Origin: Nitrospira sp.
GTDB lineage: Bacteria > Nitrospirota > Nitrospiria > Nitrospirales > Nitrospiraceae
NCBI GenBank assembly: GCA_024331045.1
Contig: JANDJC010000023.1
Location: 1 to 43,854, forward strand
DNA: 43,854 nucleotides
Direction: 5' to 3'
Positions 16,088-23,197 of this stretch are shown here, piece by piece. The notes under the pieces are model-generated. The model made no database searches. It saw only the letters and a list, made by a program, of their open reading frames with translations, and was not told where the DNA came from. Numbering within the stretch: position 1 is the first letter of the stretch; each line of letters begins with the position of its first letter. Position numbers and translations under genes: made by a program.

Positions 16088-16825
16088 ATGGATCGTGACA
16101 AGATCGAACGAGTCTATACAACCTACGCAGGATTCTACGACCATGTGTTCGGCAGGGTCTTTCAAGAAGGACGAGAGTCAGCCATTCGGAACTTGAACGT
16201 ACAGCCCGGCGAAAAGGTGTTGGAGGTTGGCGTGGGGACTGGTATCGCGCTTCCCATGTATCCGAACCATTGTCATATTGTGGGGATCGATCTGTCCGAG
16301 GGGATGTTGGCCAAAGCCAAGGAACGGATCAAAGCGTTGCAACTGTCGCATGTGAAGCTCTATCGCATGGATGCGGGGGCCATGGAGTTTGAAGATAACA
16401 GTTTTGACACGGTAGTGGCGGCGTATGTTGTCACGGCGGTGCCGGATTATCGCAAGGTCGTCAATGAAATGATCCGTGTTTGCCGCCCGGGGGGGCGTAT
16501 CGTCATGCTGAATCATTTCAGCAACGGAAACAAGGTCATCAATGCGATCGAGCGGGTGTTGTCGCCCTTAACCAAACATTTGGGATGGCGAACGGATCTG
16601 TCGCTCAACACGGTTTTGGAAGGGACGTCGTTGCTGGTCGCCCGTAAGCAGAAAGTCAATCCGCTCCGCCTCTGGGCCCTGGTCGAGTGCGTCAATGGAA
16701 AGAACGATCAGAAACACGACGGACGCCTGCCGGGGACAACCTACAGCGCAGGCACCTACCAAAACGGTGGGGTAGCCGGTTATTCGAACGGGAATGGCCG
16801 CTATTCACACGAAGCGGTTCACTAG
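16088..16825 (+). CDS. Class I SAM methyltransferase (PmtA/UbiE-like)
   Basis: A 245-residue methyltransferase. SAM-binding motif I is VLEVGVGTGIALPMYP at residues 44-59. Motif II-like GIDLSEGMLAKAKER follows, then FDTVVAAYVVTAVPDY and the post-III motif RPGGRIVMLNHF. The pattern is that of bacterial phosphatidylethanolamine N-methyltransferases of the PmtA type and of UbiE-like enzymes, so phospholipid methylation to phosphatidylcholine is plausible but not shown. The last 35 or so residues are an unusual Gly/Asn/Tyr/Ser-rich tail (AGTYQNGGVAGYSNGNG) outside the fold. The ATG at 16088 has GGAGGG about 5 bases upstream, which fixes the start against a longer open frame from 15851. Confidence 0.8.
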   Translation: MDRDKIERVYTTYAGFYDHVFGRVFQEGRESAIRNLNVQPGEKVLEVGVGTGIALPMYPNHCHIVGIDLSEGMLAKAKERIKALQLSHVKLYRMDAGAMEFEDNSFDTVVAAYVVTAVPDYRKVVNEMIRVCRPGGRIVMLNHFSNGNKVINAIERVLSPLTKHLGWRTDLSLNTVLEGTSLLVARKQKVNPLRLWALVECVNGKNDQKHDGRLPGTTYSAGTYQNGGVAGYSNGNGRYSHEAVH

Positions 16826-16829
16826 CCCC

Positions 16830-17660
16830 TCAGCCCTTTTCCCCTGTGATAGCTTCAGTCCCCTCATCCTTCCTCAACCAGTGTTCCCACTCATGGCCGG
16901 GGATGAGGGTCGTTCCGACCAGACAATGGCCTTCAAATGCCTGCGTGATGTGACAGGCTAAGGTTTCTACAATACGACGTACCTGCCGGTCCTGTGAACC
17001 CAGGATCCGCAGCATCAAGCCGAATCCCTGTTCGGTGCGTGGTTTGTATGCCATCACCCGTACCTTGTTGGTGCCTTGACCACCGTGGTGACCAGCCGGG
17101 ATCAGGTCTCCCTCCCATATGATGGCCGGATGAACGATTGAGTCGCGAGGGACTGATGTCCAAAAGCAAGGGAGACCGGCTTCGTCAAGATGATCGAGCA
17201 GCCATTGAACGGTGGGACCTTCGGCCGCTTGGCCTTGAAAGGTCCACCGCGCCAGTTCAGCAAGGGGATTAGACGACGCGAGCGGGAACGAGACCTCCTG
17301 AAACAGGGCCTCTTCGCAGACAATGTACAATTCACCCTGCGGGTCAAACCAAAACCGCAGTCGCCCGCCGCCATACTCGGCTTGAATCACATCGAGCGAA
17401 GAACAATCCGCTCCTTCCTGCTCCAACAATGAGAAGTCTGTGACACCTGTCATGGTTAGTTTCGCGACGCGAACTGATCCCTCCCTGGGATACCGAATAG
17501 TGACCGACACCGTGGTGCCTGCGGGAATATCCCGTCCTGATTCTTCGTCGAACAGGCGCCGTTTGGACATGTGAACCTCCGTGACGTAGCCGGAGCGGAA
17601 TCCGCCCGTGTGGGCTATGAGCCATCGGAGGTCTTCTCCTGTTTTGATCGCATGTTGCAT
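16830..17660 (-). CDS. Unrecognised 276-residue soluble protein
   Basis: A 276-residue protein of mixed charge with no signal peptide, membrane helix or metal motif. The first 75 residues look like beta-rich small-domain sequence (IPAGTTVSVTIRYPREGSVRVAKLTMTGV in pieces). A central segment GGGRLRFWFDPQGELYIVCEEALF and a later TLIPGHEWEHWLRK follow. I do not recognise the family and give no function. It converges on the methyltransferase gene (4 bases between stops) and has its own upstream region of 172 bases. The ATG at 17660 begins the longest sensible frame; ATG 17570 (MSKRRLF) is an alternative. Confidence 0.6.
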   Translation of the reverse strand: MQHAIKTGEDLRWLIAHTGGFRSGYVTEVHMSKRRLFDEESGRDIPAGTTVSVTIRYPREGSVRVAKLTMTGVTDFSLLEQEGADCSSLDVIQAEYGGGRLRFWFDPQGELYIVCEEALFQEVSFPLASSNPLAELARWTFQGQAAEGPTVQWLLDHLDEAGLPCFWTSVPRDSIVHPAIIWEGDLIPAGHHGGQGTNKVRVMAYKPRTEQGFGLMLRILGSQDRQVRRIVETLACHITQAFEGHCLVGTTLIPGHEWEHWLRKDEGTEAITGEKG

Positions 17661-17832
17661 AGGCTCATTCTAGCGTACAGGGGAGTGGACGGCTAGGGAG
17701 AACGAAACAGCGACAGGCCCCCTCCAAGCTTCCGAGGAGCTCCGGACCGCGGTAAAAATGGCAGAGAGCCATTAGGCAGACCATAATGCGCGCCGAACCG
17801 GCGATAGGGGCTGGCTTACGCCACAATAATGG

Positions 17833-18345
17833 TCATATCCCAGCCATCACCTGTTGATACACTGCCAGGTCGCGAGGAGAAAAGCAGCAGAAGATCGCTT
17901 CTTGAACAGCCGGTGCCTTCGCCGATGACGAGCGGACGGTCGTGACGGCGATCGTAGCCGCCTCTTCGATGGGGTACCCATAGATGCCGGTGCTAATGCT
18001 GGGAAAGGCGATACTGGTTATGCCGTTGGCGGCAGCCAGTTCGATGCACCGTCGATAACAGGAAGCCAGCAGCTCCGCTTCACCGTGCTGTCCCCCCTGC
18101 CACACAGGGCCCACCGTATGGATGACATATCGGGCGGGAAGCCGATAGCCCCTGGTGATTTTGGCATCGCCGGTTCGACAGCCGCCGAGCCGGCGACATT
18201 CCTCAGCCAGCTCGGACCCTGCGGCACGATGAATCGCTCCGCAGACTCCCCCGCCGGGGCGCAGTGACTCGTTGGCGGCGTTGACAATCGCATCAACGCT
18301 TAAGGTGGTGATATCAGCACATATGGCGCGAAGCGTAAGCGGCAT
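17833..18345 (-). CDS. Macrodomain protein, O-acetyl-ADP-ribose deacetylase-like
   Basis: A 170-residue stand-alone macrodomain of the MacroD/YmdB type, of the usual length. Hallmarks are [26 protein letters not shown] (about 18-43; catalytic-loop Asn and the Gly-rich turn), [10 protein letters not shown] (73-82) and the ADP-ribose phosphate loop [10 protein letters not shown] (about 116-125). Enzymes of this group hydrolyse O-acetyl-ADP-ribose and remove mono-ADP-ribose from acidic residues. No DarT-like ADP-ribosyltransferase gene is beside it, so a toxin-antitoxin role is not supported. It is divergent from the amidotransferase gene across a 196-base region. Confidence 0.9.
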   Translation of the reverse strand: MPLTLRAICADITTLSVDAIVNAANESLRPGGGVCGAIHRAAGSELAEECRRLGGCRTGDAKITRGYRLPARYVIHTVGPVWQGGQHGEAELLASCYRRCIELAAANGITSIAFPSISTGIYGYPIEEAATIAVTTVRSSSAKAPAVQEAIFCCFSPRDLAVYQQVMAGI

Positions 18346-18398
18346 GGTCCTGTCCTTCTTCAGCCGTCCGGCGGTCTTGCGTGGCGTCGCTCACGTTC

Positions 18399-18477
18399 TT
18401 AGATGTCACGAACATGTTGGATGCTGGTGAGAGAGAAGCATGCTGGAAAACCGTACGAGCCGTATGGTTAGATGTCA
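18399..18477. promoter_or_regulatory. Divergent intergenic region with repeated and inverted motifs
   Basis: TTAGATGTCA occurs at 18399-18408 and 18468-18477, spaced 69 bases. Between them is the imperfect palindrome ACCGTAC-GAGCC-GTATGGT (one mismatch or wobble pair). The position between the divergent macrodomain and amidotransferase genes suits shared control, but no regulator is identified. Confidence 0.3.
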
Positions 18478-18541
18478 ATCCCTGTGCTCTGCGACAGCCC
18501 CATGCCCTGTGACAGCACCAGTGGGTAAATGAAGGTGATGA

Positions 18542-19228
18542 ATGATGAAAGCCATCTGCCTCCAACACGTTCCTTTTGAAGGACCTCGCGCCTTTGCGTC
18601 GTCGCTTGCAAAACGAGGTGTCTCGTTGGAGCCGTGGCTGGTTCCCGCGGATGGCCTTCCCCAGGAGGTGGGCGATCTCCTGATCATCATGGGCGGGCCG
18701 ATGTCGGTCAATGATGCCGACCCCTGGATTGCCCGAGAAACAGACTTCATCCGATCCGCCTTGTTGTCGGGCAAGCCGGTGGTCGGGGTGTGCCTTGGCA
18801 GTCAATTGATGGCCAAAGCGCTGGATGCTGCGGTGCGACCAGGAAGGGCCCTCGAAATCGGTATGACATGTGTCCGACTGACCACCCATGCGGCACAGGA
18901 TCCAGTCTTTGGTACCTTCCCCAATTCGTTTGAGGTGTTTGAATGGCACGGCGAAGTGTTTGACCTGCCCGCCGGCTGTGTGCCGTTGGCAGGATCAGAT
19001 GTCGCGCCGCTTCAAGCGTTCCGCTATGGAAACGCCGCTTATGGTCTGTTGTTTCACTTGGAGATGGATGAAGCCGGCATCGACGATTTATGTCGGCACT
19101 GTGCCGGCGACCTTGCACGGGCCTGTCTCTCCGCGCAACAGGTGAAAGTCACCGCGCTCCCTCACCTGGCTCGGCTCCATGCCATGGCTGACCGATTGAT
19201 CGGCCATCTTCTAACGATCCAACGTTGA
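18542..19228 (+). CDS. Class I glutamine amidotransferase (GMP synthase-like GATase1)
   Basis: A 228-residue stand-alone GATase1-domain protein. The nucleophile elbow is GVCLGSQ with C84. The paired His-Glu are H172 and E174 in FHLEMD, so the triad is complete. DLLIIMGGPMSVNDAD (45-60) is the family's Gly-rich oxyanion strand. Such proteins resemble the amidotransferase half of GMP synthetase, but many act as gamma-glutamyl hydrolases or have unknown acceptors. There is no synthetase partner next door. Two ATGs in a row start the frame, after GAAGGTG; the first is used. Confidence 0.85.
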   Translation: MMKAICLQHVPFEGPRAFASSLAKRGVSLEPWLVPADGLPQEVGDLLIIMGGPMSVNDADPWIARETDFIRSALLSGKPVVGVCLGSQLMAKALDAAVRPGRALEIGMTCVRLTTHAAQDPVFGTFPNSFEVFEWHGEVFDLPAGCVPLAGSDVAPLQAFRYGNAAYGLLFHLEMDEAGIDDLCRHCAGDLARACLSAQQVKVTALPHLARLHAMADRLIGHLLTIQR

Positions 19229-19304
19229 TTCCCGCCGCGAACCTGCAGTAGCCTACCGCCGGCAACGACAGCCGAAGACGGTTCAGCAAAGGAGAAGAGA
19301 TACG

Positions 19305-20480
19305 ATGGGAAGTTTTCCAATAGAACCGGCAACCCGCATCAAAACCCTGCCGCCTTACCTCTTTGCCGCGATCGACAAAATGAAGCAAGAGGCAATCGCC
19401 AAAGGAGTGGACATCATTAATCTCGGGATTGGCGATCCGGATCTGCCGACTCCCGCTCCCATTATCGACAGCCTGGCCCAGGCGGCCAGGAATCCCAAAC
19501 ATCATCAGTATCCGTCCTACGAGGGGATGATAGCGTTCCGCGCCGCCGTCGCCGATTGGTACAAACGGCGGTTCAACGTCATGCTGAATCCCGTGGACGA
19601 AGTGCTCACCTTAATCGGCTCGAAGGAGGGCATTGGCCATGTGCCCCTGGCCTTTGTGGATCCAGGCGATGTGGTCTTGGTGCCAAGCCCTGGCTATCCG
19701 GTCTATCCTGTGGGGACCAGTTTTGCCGGTGGTGTTTCGTATATCATGCCCTTGACCAAAGCCAATGGGTTTTTGCCGGATCTGGGCGCCATTCCGAAGG
19801 AGATTGCCCAAAAAGCCAAACTCATGTGGCTGAATTCGCCGAACAATCCGACGTCGGTGGTGATGACCAAGGAGTATTTCAAACAAGTGGTGGAGTTCGC
19901 GCGAGCGCATCGGATCATCGTCTGCCACGACGCCGCCTATTCTGAGATTTATTATGATGGCACGCGGCCGCCCAGTTTTCTCGAGGTGGAGGGGGCCAAA
20001 GATGTCGGCGTGGAGTTCCACTCGCTATCGAAGACGTACAACATGACTGGCTGGCGCATCGGTTTTGCTGTGGGCAACAAAGAGGTCTTGGCGGGGCTGG
20101 GGAAGGTCAAAAGTAATCTGGACTCCGGCGTGTTTGAAGCCGTTCAGGTTGCGGGGACGACGGCCCTTGGTTTGGATGACTCGGTGACGGACGGCATTCG
20201 AAACATTTACCAAGAACGGCGTGACACGTTAGTGCCTGGGCTGAAACGATTGGGGTTGGAGGTGGATCCTCCCGCTGCCGCCTTTTATGTCTGGGTGACG
20301 GTGCCTAGTGGTTATACGTCCACATCCTTCACGGCTCATCTGCTCGAAAAAGCGGGGATTGTGACTACGCCGGGCAATGGGTTCGGCTCCCCTGGCGAGG
20401 GGTACATCCGGATGACCCTCTGCACACCAAAGGAACGATTGGCTGAGGCAGTCGAGCGAATCAGGAGCGTGGGATTCTGA
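19305..20480 (+). CDS. dapL: LL-diaminopimelate aminotransferase
   Basis: A 391-residue fold-type I PLP aminotransferase matching the DapL family in length and motifs. These include INLGIGDPDLPTP (38-50), SKEGIGH (106-112), NSPNNPT (177-183), CHDAAYSEIYYDG (207-219; D209) and the PLP lysine in SLSKTYNMTGWR (K243). DapL converts tetrahydrodipicolinate straight to LL-diaminopimelate with glutamate as donor, bypassing the DapD-C-E steps. It supplies peptidoglycan and lysine. dapA, dapB and lysA are elsewhere in the window (31-34 kb) but not in this operon. AAAGGAGA lies about 10 bases before ATG 19305. folK follows 39 bases later. Confidence 0.92.
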   Translation: MGSFPIEPATRIKTLPPYLFAAIDKMKQEAIAKGVDIINLGIGDPDLPTPAPIIDSLAQAARNPKHHQYPSYEGMIAFRAAVADWYKRRFNVMLNPVDEVLTLIGSKEGIGHVPLAFVDPGDVVLVPSPGYPVYPVGTSFAGGVSYIMPLTKANGFLPDLGAIPKEIAQKAKLMWLNSPNNPTSVVMTKEYFKQVVEFARAHRIIVCHDAAYSEIYYDGTRPPSFLEVEGAKDVGVEFHSLSKTYNMTGWRIGFAVGNKEVLAGLGKVKSNLDSGVFEAVQVAGTTALGLDDSVTDGIRNIYQERRDTLVPGLKRLGLEVDPPAAAFYVWVTVPSGYTSTSFTAHLLEKAGIVTTPGNGFGSPGEGYIRMTLCTPKERLAEAVERIRSVGF

Positions 20481-20519
20481 AGGCCTCGAGAAGAGGCATG
20501 AGAAGTGAGGCTGGGTGAC

Positions 20520-21071
20520 ATGCCGGAAACAGTCTTTATCGGCTTCGGGTCGAATATCGGTGACCGGCTCGATTATTGTCACCGGGCCATGACGTTACTC
20601 AGCCTCCTGCCTCATTCGCAGATCACAGGAGCGTCTTCGCTCTACGAAACTGAACCGGTCTCCGATGGGACGGATCCGGGTGACGGATGGTTTCTCAACG
20701 GCGTGGTCGCGTTAGATTCCATGCTTCTGCCTCGACACCTCCTCTCGTTTCTGCGCGAGATCGAACGGGCGCTCGGGCGCGATGTCGACCACAGAGGGGG
20801 ACCGAGGACCATCGACTTGGATCTGCTTGCTTATGGAAGCCGCGTCGTGCAAGAGCCAGACTTGATCGTGCCCCATCCTCGTCTTCAGCATCGCCGGTTT
20901 GTCCTGGTGCCGCTGAGTGAAGTGGCCGCTGAGTGGGTTCATCCGGTCAATAATTTGTCTGTGAAACAGATGGTGGACCAATTGACGGACTCCTCTGTTG
21001 TACGGCTCTTTGCTCCTCCTCCCCTTCGCCTCGACTCACGGACGGGATGCCCTTCCGGGTTGGGGGCATGA
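20520..21071 (+). CDS. folK: 6-hydroxymethyl-7,8-dihydropterin pyrophosphokinase (HPPK)
   Basis: A 183-residue folate-biosynthesis enzyme that transfers pyrophosphate from ATP to hydroxymethyl-dihydropterin. Family marks are FIGFGSNIGDR (6-16), SSLYETEPV (about 41-49), FLNGVV (about 60-65) and the signature RGGPRTIDLDLLAYG (about 92-106). A GTG at 20505 is in frame, but ATG 20520 begins the conserved sequence. The C-terminal 20 residues are a non-conserved extension (PPPLRLDSRTG). Its stop overlaps the panC start as ATGA, so folate and pantothenate steps are translationally coupled here. Confidence 0.9.
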   Translation: MPETVFIGFGSNIGDRLDYCHRAMTLLSLLPHSQITGASSLYETEPVSDGTDPGDGWFLNGVVALDSMLLPRHLLSFLREIERALGRDVDHRGGPRTIDLDLLAYGSRVVQEPDLIVPHPRLQHRRFVLVPLSEVAAEWVHPVNNLSVKQMVDQLTDSSVVRLFAPPPLRLDSRTGCPSGLGA

Positions 21072-21952
21072 AAATCATTCGTAGACCTGAGGCCATGGTG
21101 GCCTGGAGCGAAACCCTTCGGCGCGAGGGCGTCACCATTGGGTTCGTTCCCACGATGGGCGCGTTGCACGAAGGCCATCGGTCGCTCATTCGAGCCGGCC
21201 GCCTTCGGTCCGATGCGTTGGTCGTCAGTGTGTTCGTAAATCCAACCCAGTTTGGGCCAGGAGAGGACCTTGCCCGATATCCTCGCATGCCCGATCGAGA
21301 TCACGCCCTCTGTCGGACGGAGGGCGTGGATGTCTGTTTCGAGCCGACGGTGGACGCGATGTATCCGAAAGGGTACCAGACGGTGGTGACGGTTTCGAAG
21401 ATTGCTCAACGGTGGGAGGGAGAACGGCGCCCGCACCATTTTCAGGGGGTCGCCACAGTGGTGACAAAACTGTTCGGGATTGTGCAACCCCACCTTGCCA
21501 TGTTTGGGCAAAAAGACTATCAGCAGGCCATGCTGGTGCGGCGATTGGTGCAAGATCTCAATCTGGGGGTGAAAATCGCCGTCTGTCCGACTGTTCGGGA
21601 GCCGGACGGTTTGGCAATGAGTTCGCGGAACATCTATTTGTCCGAGGAAGAGCGAACGATTGCCCCGCTGTTGTACAAGAGTCTAAAGGCCGGCGGCGAG
21701 GCAATCCGAAAGGGAGTCATTGAGGCAGCAGCGGTTCAGAACACGATGGCGGCGGTGCTGAAGCAAGAACCGCGGTTCACAATCGAATATTTAGCTGTGT
21801 GTGACCCGCTGACGCTGGAGCCGCTGGCCCAGGTGACGTCCAAGGCGATTTTGTTGGGAGCCGTTCGCTTGGGATCCGTGCGCCTGATTGACAACCTGAT
21901 CGTGTCACCACCGCGCAAGCGGTGTGGCAAAGAGGCCATGGAGATCGGGTGA
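21068..21952 (+). CDS. panC: Pantothenate synthetase (pantoate-beta-alanine ligase)
   Basis: A 294-residue ATP-dependent ligase joining pantoate and beta-alanine. The nucleotide-binding HxGH-type motif is MGALHEGH with H34 and H37, followed by VSVFVNPTQFGP and FGQKDYQQ. The second catalytic region is REPDGLAMSSRN (about 178-189). Length is normal. The start is the ATG at 21068 (MKIIRRPEA), since the upstream in-frame ATG at 21047 is within folK. It overlaps the folK stop by 4 bases. It converges on the PilZ gene 26 bases later. Confidence 0.93.
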   Translation: MKIIRRPEAMVAWSETLRREGVTIGFVPTMGALHEGHRSLIRAGRLRSDALVVSVFVNPTQFGPGEDLARYPRMPDRDHALCRTEGVDVCFEPTVDAMYPKGYQTVVTVSKIAQRWEGERRPHHFQGVATVVTKLFGIVQPHLAMFGQKDYQQAMLVRRLVQDLNLGVKIAVCPTVREPDGLAMSSRNIYLSEEERTIAPLLYKSLKAGGEAIRKGVIEAAAVQNTMAAVLKQEPRFTIEYLAVCDPLTLEPLAQVTSKAILLGAVRLGSVRLIDNLIVSPPRKRCGKEAMEIG

Positions 21953-21978
21953 GGGAACTGCCTCCACGAGATCTTGTC

Positions 21979-22557
21979 TTAAGGGGACAGATGGAAAGCC
22001 CGGATGTGTTGGCCGACGAGCAGGTTGAGGATCACTCGGCTCAAGCGATGACATTCATCCGGCTGAAGGCTGACGAAGCGACAGCCCATTGATCCCTTTC
22101 TCACCGAACGGACAACAGCCGTTTCCACCGTGATGGGTGCCCCCATCGAGGCTGGTTTGATGGTGAGCTCAAGGAGTGTGCCCACCAACAGCGTTCTATC
22201 GGATTCGAAGGTGCAGCCGTTCATGGACAGTTCCGTCGTCCGTCCCTCCATGCGGAAGCGGGCCTCGGCGAGCAGGGAGGCCTGAAAAGAAGCGGCTAAG
22301 CGCACATACTCGCGGCGGTCGGTCTCAGAAAGGTTAGCGAGCGTGCCCGGCCAATAGGCACGAAAGCGAGTGGTGCAGAGTTGGCAGCGAAAGGGAAAGA
22401 CGTGCAAGCGATCAAGAAGCTTTTCAAGGGCCCCGGTGCGGTGAGCCATGCGGATAAAGGAGGAGCCACAACGGGGACAGTAAAGATCAGTTATGAACTC
22501 CTCTTGGGTTCCAGCAGGATGCGGCAGAGAGAGGAGAGATCCTCTGCTGTCAGACAT
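21979..22557 (-). CDS. PilZ-domain protein with N-terminal zinc-ribbon-like motif
   Basis: A 192-residue protein with two parts. Residues 27-61 hold CPRC...CQLC (C27, C30, C58, C61), a likely zinc knuckle or ribbon. Residues 81-180 are a PilZ domain: RREYVR (R82, R86) and, in place of the usual DxSxxG, ELSMNG (110-114). The retained arginine pair suggests cyclic-di-GMP binding, although the D-to-E change should weaken a direct claim. PilZ proteins relay c-di-GMP to motility, secretion or transcription targets. Its ATG lies 67 bases inside the end of the upstream MazG-like gene, and no later in-frame start leaves the cysteines intact, so the overlap appears real. Confidence 0.8.
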   Translation of the reverse strand: MSDSRGSLLSLPHPAGTQEEFITDLYCPRCGSSFIRMAHRTGALEKLLDRLHVFPFRCQLCTTRFRAYWPGTLANLSETDRREYVRLAASFQASLLAEARFRMEGRTTELSMNGCTFESDRTLLVGTLLELTIKPASMGAPITVETAVVRSVRKGSMGCRFVSLQPDECHRLSRVILNLLVGQHIRAFHLSP

Positions 22558-22928
22558 GCTCGTTGCGCCTCCAAAATGGGTTCAATGCGGGCCGGCGAAT
22601 AGGTCGTGGGTTTGATCCACTTCCCATCGGGCCGTTTATATCCTCCCACCTTGCTGAGGTTGGAGCGATGAACCTCGCGAAACACCGGCTCCATATCGAT
22701 GCCGTACGACACAGCCGTTCCGTAGACGACGTACAGCAAATCGGCTAGCTCTTTGGCCACCGAGGCAAGGTTGCCATCGGCCATGGCTTGTTTGAGCTCG
22801 TCAAATTCTTCCTGGATGAGGCGGATCCGCAACTGCTTGGTGTTTTCATCCGGGTCGTTCGGGGTGGTTTGGATCAGAATGTCAAATTTGCGATGGAATT
22901 CTTCAACCAAAAATTGTTCGTCTGTCAT
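22491..22928 (-). CDS. MazG-like nucleotide pyrophosphohydrolase
   Basis: A 145-residue all-alpha NTP pyrophosphatase-like protein. The metal-binding helices show RLIQEEFDELKQA (E40, E41, E44) and KELADLLYVVYG (E60, D63), the EExxE...ExxD pattern of the MazG/HisE/dUTPase superfamily. The C-terminal KVGGYKRPDGKWIKP segment is common in phage and bacterial MazG-like proteins. HisE, which would have the his genes nearby, is less likely. Probable role is removal of non-canonical nucleotides or phosphoribosyl substrates; this is family inference. It is the first gene of the two-gene unit with the PilZ protein. Confidence 0.82.
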   Translation of the reverse strand: MTDEQFLVEEFHRKFDILIQTTPNDPDENTKQLRIRLIQEEFDELKQAMADGNLASVAKELADLLYVVYGTAVSYGIDMEPVFREVHRSNLSKVGGYKRPDGKWIKPTTYSPARIEPILEAQRACLTAEDLSSLCRILLEPKRSS

Positions 22929-23197
22929 GGGAATCCTCTATCGTCGAAAAGGGGTGGCTAGCCCTCCTCGCTGCCAGGGCAAGGACGGAGAAGAAATGGT
23001 CCGCTGGCGGGGAGATGGACGAACAATGGGGGAACCCCCAAGAGATATTCGAGAGAGGAAGAAAGAAACTGTCACGGATGAGCCATGGGCGAGCCCACGA
23101 AAACGAACCACGAATGATGGTGGATACATGGGCTGTAGGGTACGGAAACAGCCAGACCAAGATCAAGAAGTCGAATATCTCCCGGCGAATGGCCCTA

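Noticed and set aside
17833..18345. DarG-type antitoxin
   Set aside because: No DarT-like toxin gene is adjacent and the protein lacks the C-terminal domain of DarG.
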